From positions 2,053,501-2,117,500 of the forward strand of contig NC_042506.1 of the NCBI RefSeq assembly GCF_003054445.1: a stretch of DNA of 64,000 nt. The letters are read 5' to 3'. Source of the DNA: Pichia kudriavzevii. Lineage: Eukaryota > Ascomycota > Pichiomycetes > Pichiales > Pichiaceae. Positions 62,661-64,000 of this stretch are shown here, in pieces (within the stretch, counting starts at the first letter, position 1; every line of letters starts with the position of its first letter). The notes below the pieces were generated by a model. That model saw only the letters and a list, made by a program, of their open reading frames with translations, did not search any database and was not told the origin of the DNA. A program made the translations under genes and the position numbers.

Positions 62661-63869
62661 TCAAACAAGTTCAACGTAATTTGCAGGGAATATACCTTCT
62701 GTGTTTCCTATTCTACCGGTCCACCAATCATCTGTAGAATCTGATTTTTGAATGATGGTAATAACATCGCCTTTTCTGAAGGGTAGGTCACCATCTTGTT
62801 GTCCGGCGAACGAATAAAGAGCAACAGCTTTGTTCTTTGAAGATGAAATTGAAGGAGAACGTTTAGAAGACCCGAATTGAGGCTTTTCTTCTGTTGGTAT
62901 ATAGCCACCTCGCCGTGGGCTACCCACTGAGGATCTACGATTACCACGGCTGCCGCTCAGGGCTCTATCGTACATTTGGTCTTCCCATGACGTGGATGAA
63001 GCACGGTTTCGTTCGTGTCTTTCTCTTTTGTAGTAGGCTCTAGCGGAATCATCACTGTACTCATCATCATAATCATAATCATCATAACGTGATCTATTAC
63101 TTCTAGATTTTGGAGGACCTCTAGGCCTTCTGCTGTACATTGAGTCGTCATCCGAACTGAAAGTAGATGGAATGTCATCATAATAATCGTCTTCATCGTA
63201 ATCGTCAGGACTAATACGGCTAAAAGCACGAGAGTCTAAAATCCTCATCAATGGTTCACATGCAGGAGGAGGGGCCACACGACCACTTAAAATATACCTT
63301 GCCTTACACATGTCACCATAAAATTTTCGATTTTCTTCTCTTCTCTCCACAATGGCAGAACCTTCCAACGAAACACCGGCAAACAACCCCTTTGTCTTAG
63401 AATATGCAAAAATGGCCGCTACATTCTTGACCGAGGCGTTACCTGCAACTTCTGCATTTCTTCCCAATGGACCCGCCGCAACTGAAACGTTACCACCCAA
63501 GGTAACAGAGCCGTATTGTGCAAATGATTCAACAGCAGCATCTGTATTCAAAATGAAAACAAAGTCGGTCAATTCGGCACCGACTTGACCCCCGACACCG
63601 GCCCCAGCTGTGGCAATTGCTGAAGGCGCAGACCAAGTTCCATCAGGTAACCTCGCAACAACAACACCGGAGCCTGCACGTCCAGAAAACAAGAAACCGG
63701 CCTTTAGAACTGTTAAAATAGCCAAACCTTTGGCATTTAGTAAAACCTCATGTGGAATAACTTCATCAGCACCCAAGACTTGGTTGGGTTTAACAAAGGA
63801 TTTCAATACTTTGGCGGCCTTGATACACTCACTCTTTAACGACCTTGGTATAGGATTGTTGATACCCAT
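62661..63869 (-). CDS. LSB3: SYLF/SH3 actin-patch protein (Lsb3/Ysc84)
   Basis: A 402-aa protein with an N-terminal SYLF domain (about 1-220: [35 protein letters not shown] and [19 protein letters not shown]) and a C-terminal SH3 domain (about 346-402, ALYSF, DLPF and [18 protein letters not shown]). The linker is acidic/Ser-rich with an Arg-Tyr-Asp-rich section. Lsb3 and Ysc84 bind actin and Las17 at endocytic patches. S. cerevisiae forms have a 5' intron; here the ORF is continuous from the ATG at 63869. Only one copy is visible, so Lsb3 versus Ysc84 is a naming choice. Confidence 0.96.
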   Translation of the reverse strand: MGINNPIPRSLKSECIKAAKVLKSFVKPNQVLGADEVIPHEVLLNAKGLAILTVLKAGFLFSGRAGSGVVVARLPDGTWSAPSAIATAGAGVGGQVGAELTDFVFILNTDAAVESFAQYGSVTLGGNVSVAAGPLGRNAEVAGNASVKNVAAIFAYSKTKGLFAGVSLEGSAIVERREENRKFYGDMCKARYILSGRVAPPPACEPLMRILDSRAFSRISPDDYDEDDYYDDIPSTFSSDDDSMYSRRPRGPPKSRSNRSRYDDYDYDDEYSDDSARAYYKRERHERNRASSTSWEDQMYDRALSGSRGNRRSSVGSPRRGGYIPTEEKPQFGSSKRSPSISSSKNKAVALYSFAGQQDGDLPFRKGDVITIIQKSDSTDDWWTGRIGNTEGIFPANYVELV

Positions 63870-64000
63870 TTTCTCTTTGCCCTTATTGCTACTCTAAAAT
63901 GAAAACGCCCGCTTTTGCTATTCCTTATGAAACATAACATGACATGACAATCGAATAACAATCAGCCACCGAGCAAGAAAATCCATGTAACATCTACCCT

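Overview
The window is a compact chromosomal segment of a budding yeast. Genes are almost all intronless and closely spaced on both strands. Products have clear Saccharomycotina relatives: a SUN-family cell-wall protein, Nab2, Rps2, Ser3/Ser33, Rpn2, Utp7, Nup188, Ppa2, Tma23, Vps20, Hem2, Grc3, Cox12, Sly1, Rvb1, Fmp41, Sko1, Ncr1, Mme1, Mlh1, Lys5, Lpl1, an external NADH dehydrogenase, Pes4/Mip6 and Lsb3/Ysc84. Pirin and a CBS/PB1 protein like fission-yeast Mug70 are present; both are missing from Saccharomyces cerevisiae. A CTG codon sits at an expected leucine (codon 49062-49064 in the Mme1-like carrier), so the standard code fits better than the CUG-Ser code. I infer a Pichia-type yeast (Pichiaceae, for example near P. 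kudriavzevii or P. membranifaciens), but the species is a guess.

Layout, 0-20 kb: SUN protein (-) and the CBS/PB1 protein (+) diverge from a long G-rich intergenic region. NAB2 (+) and RPS2 (-) converge. SER3 (+) and RPN2 (+) follow. UTP7 (-) and an unrecognised 604-aa protein (+) diverge. Next is an unrecognised multi-pass membrane protein (+) whose 5' end looks spliced. 20-40 kb: NUP188, PPA2, a Myb-like candidate regulator and TMA23 (all -), VPS20 (+), HEM2 and GRC3 (-), COX12 (+), a Pop6-like protein (-), SLY1 (+) and RVB1 (-). 40-64 kb: FMP41 and SKO1 (-), NCR1 and MME1 (+), MLH1 (-), LYS5 (+), pirin and LPL1 (-), NDE1 and PES4 (+), and LSB3 (-).

No mobile element, LTR, rRNA gene, CRISPR array or convincing tRNA gene was seen. 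The genes are housekeeping, with no cluster of one pathway. The best unexplained signals lie in the promoters, where motifs match gene function: a Tbf1 palindrome plus a Cbf1 site before RPS2, a perfect PACE/Rpn4 box before RPN2, an MCB before MLH1, a CCAAT box before COX12 and a perfect PDRE between LPL1 and NDE1. A 25-bp element conserved between the RPS2 and GRC3 promoters looks like an RRPE joined to a variant PAC box.

Several reading frames extend upstream of the true start through TTG or GTG codons. I chose the first sensible ATG in each case. No previously undescribed multi-gene system is evident. The most novel items are the shared ribosome-biogenesis promoter element, the hidden intron, the degenerate EF-hand in the NADH dehydrogenase and two unrecognised proteins.
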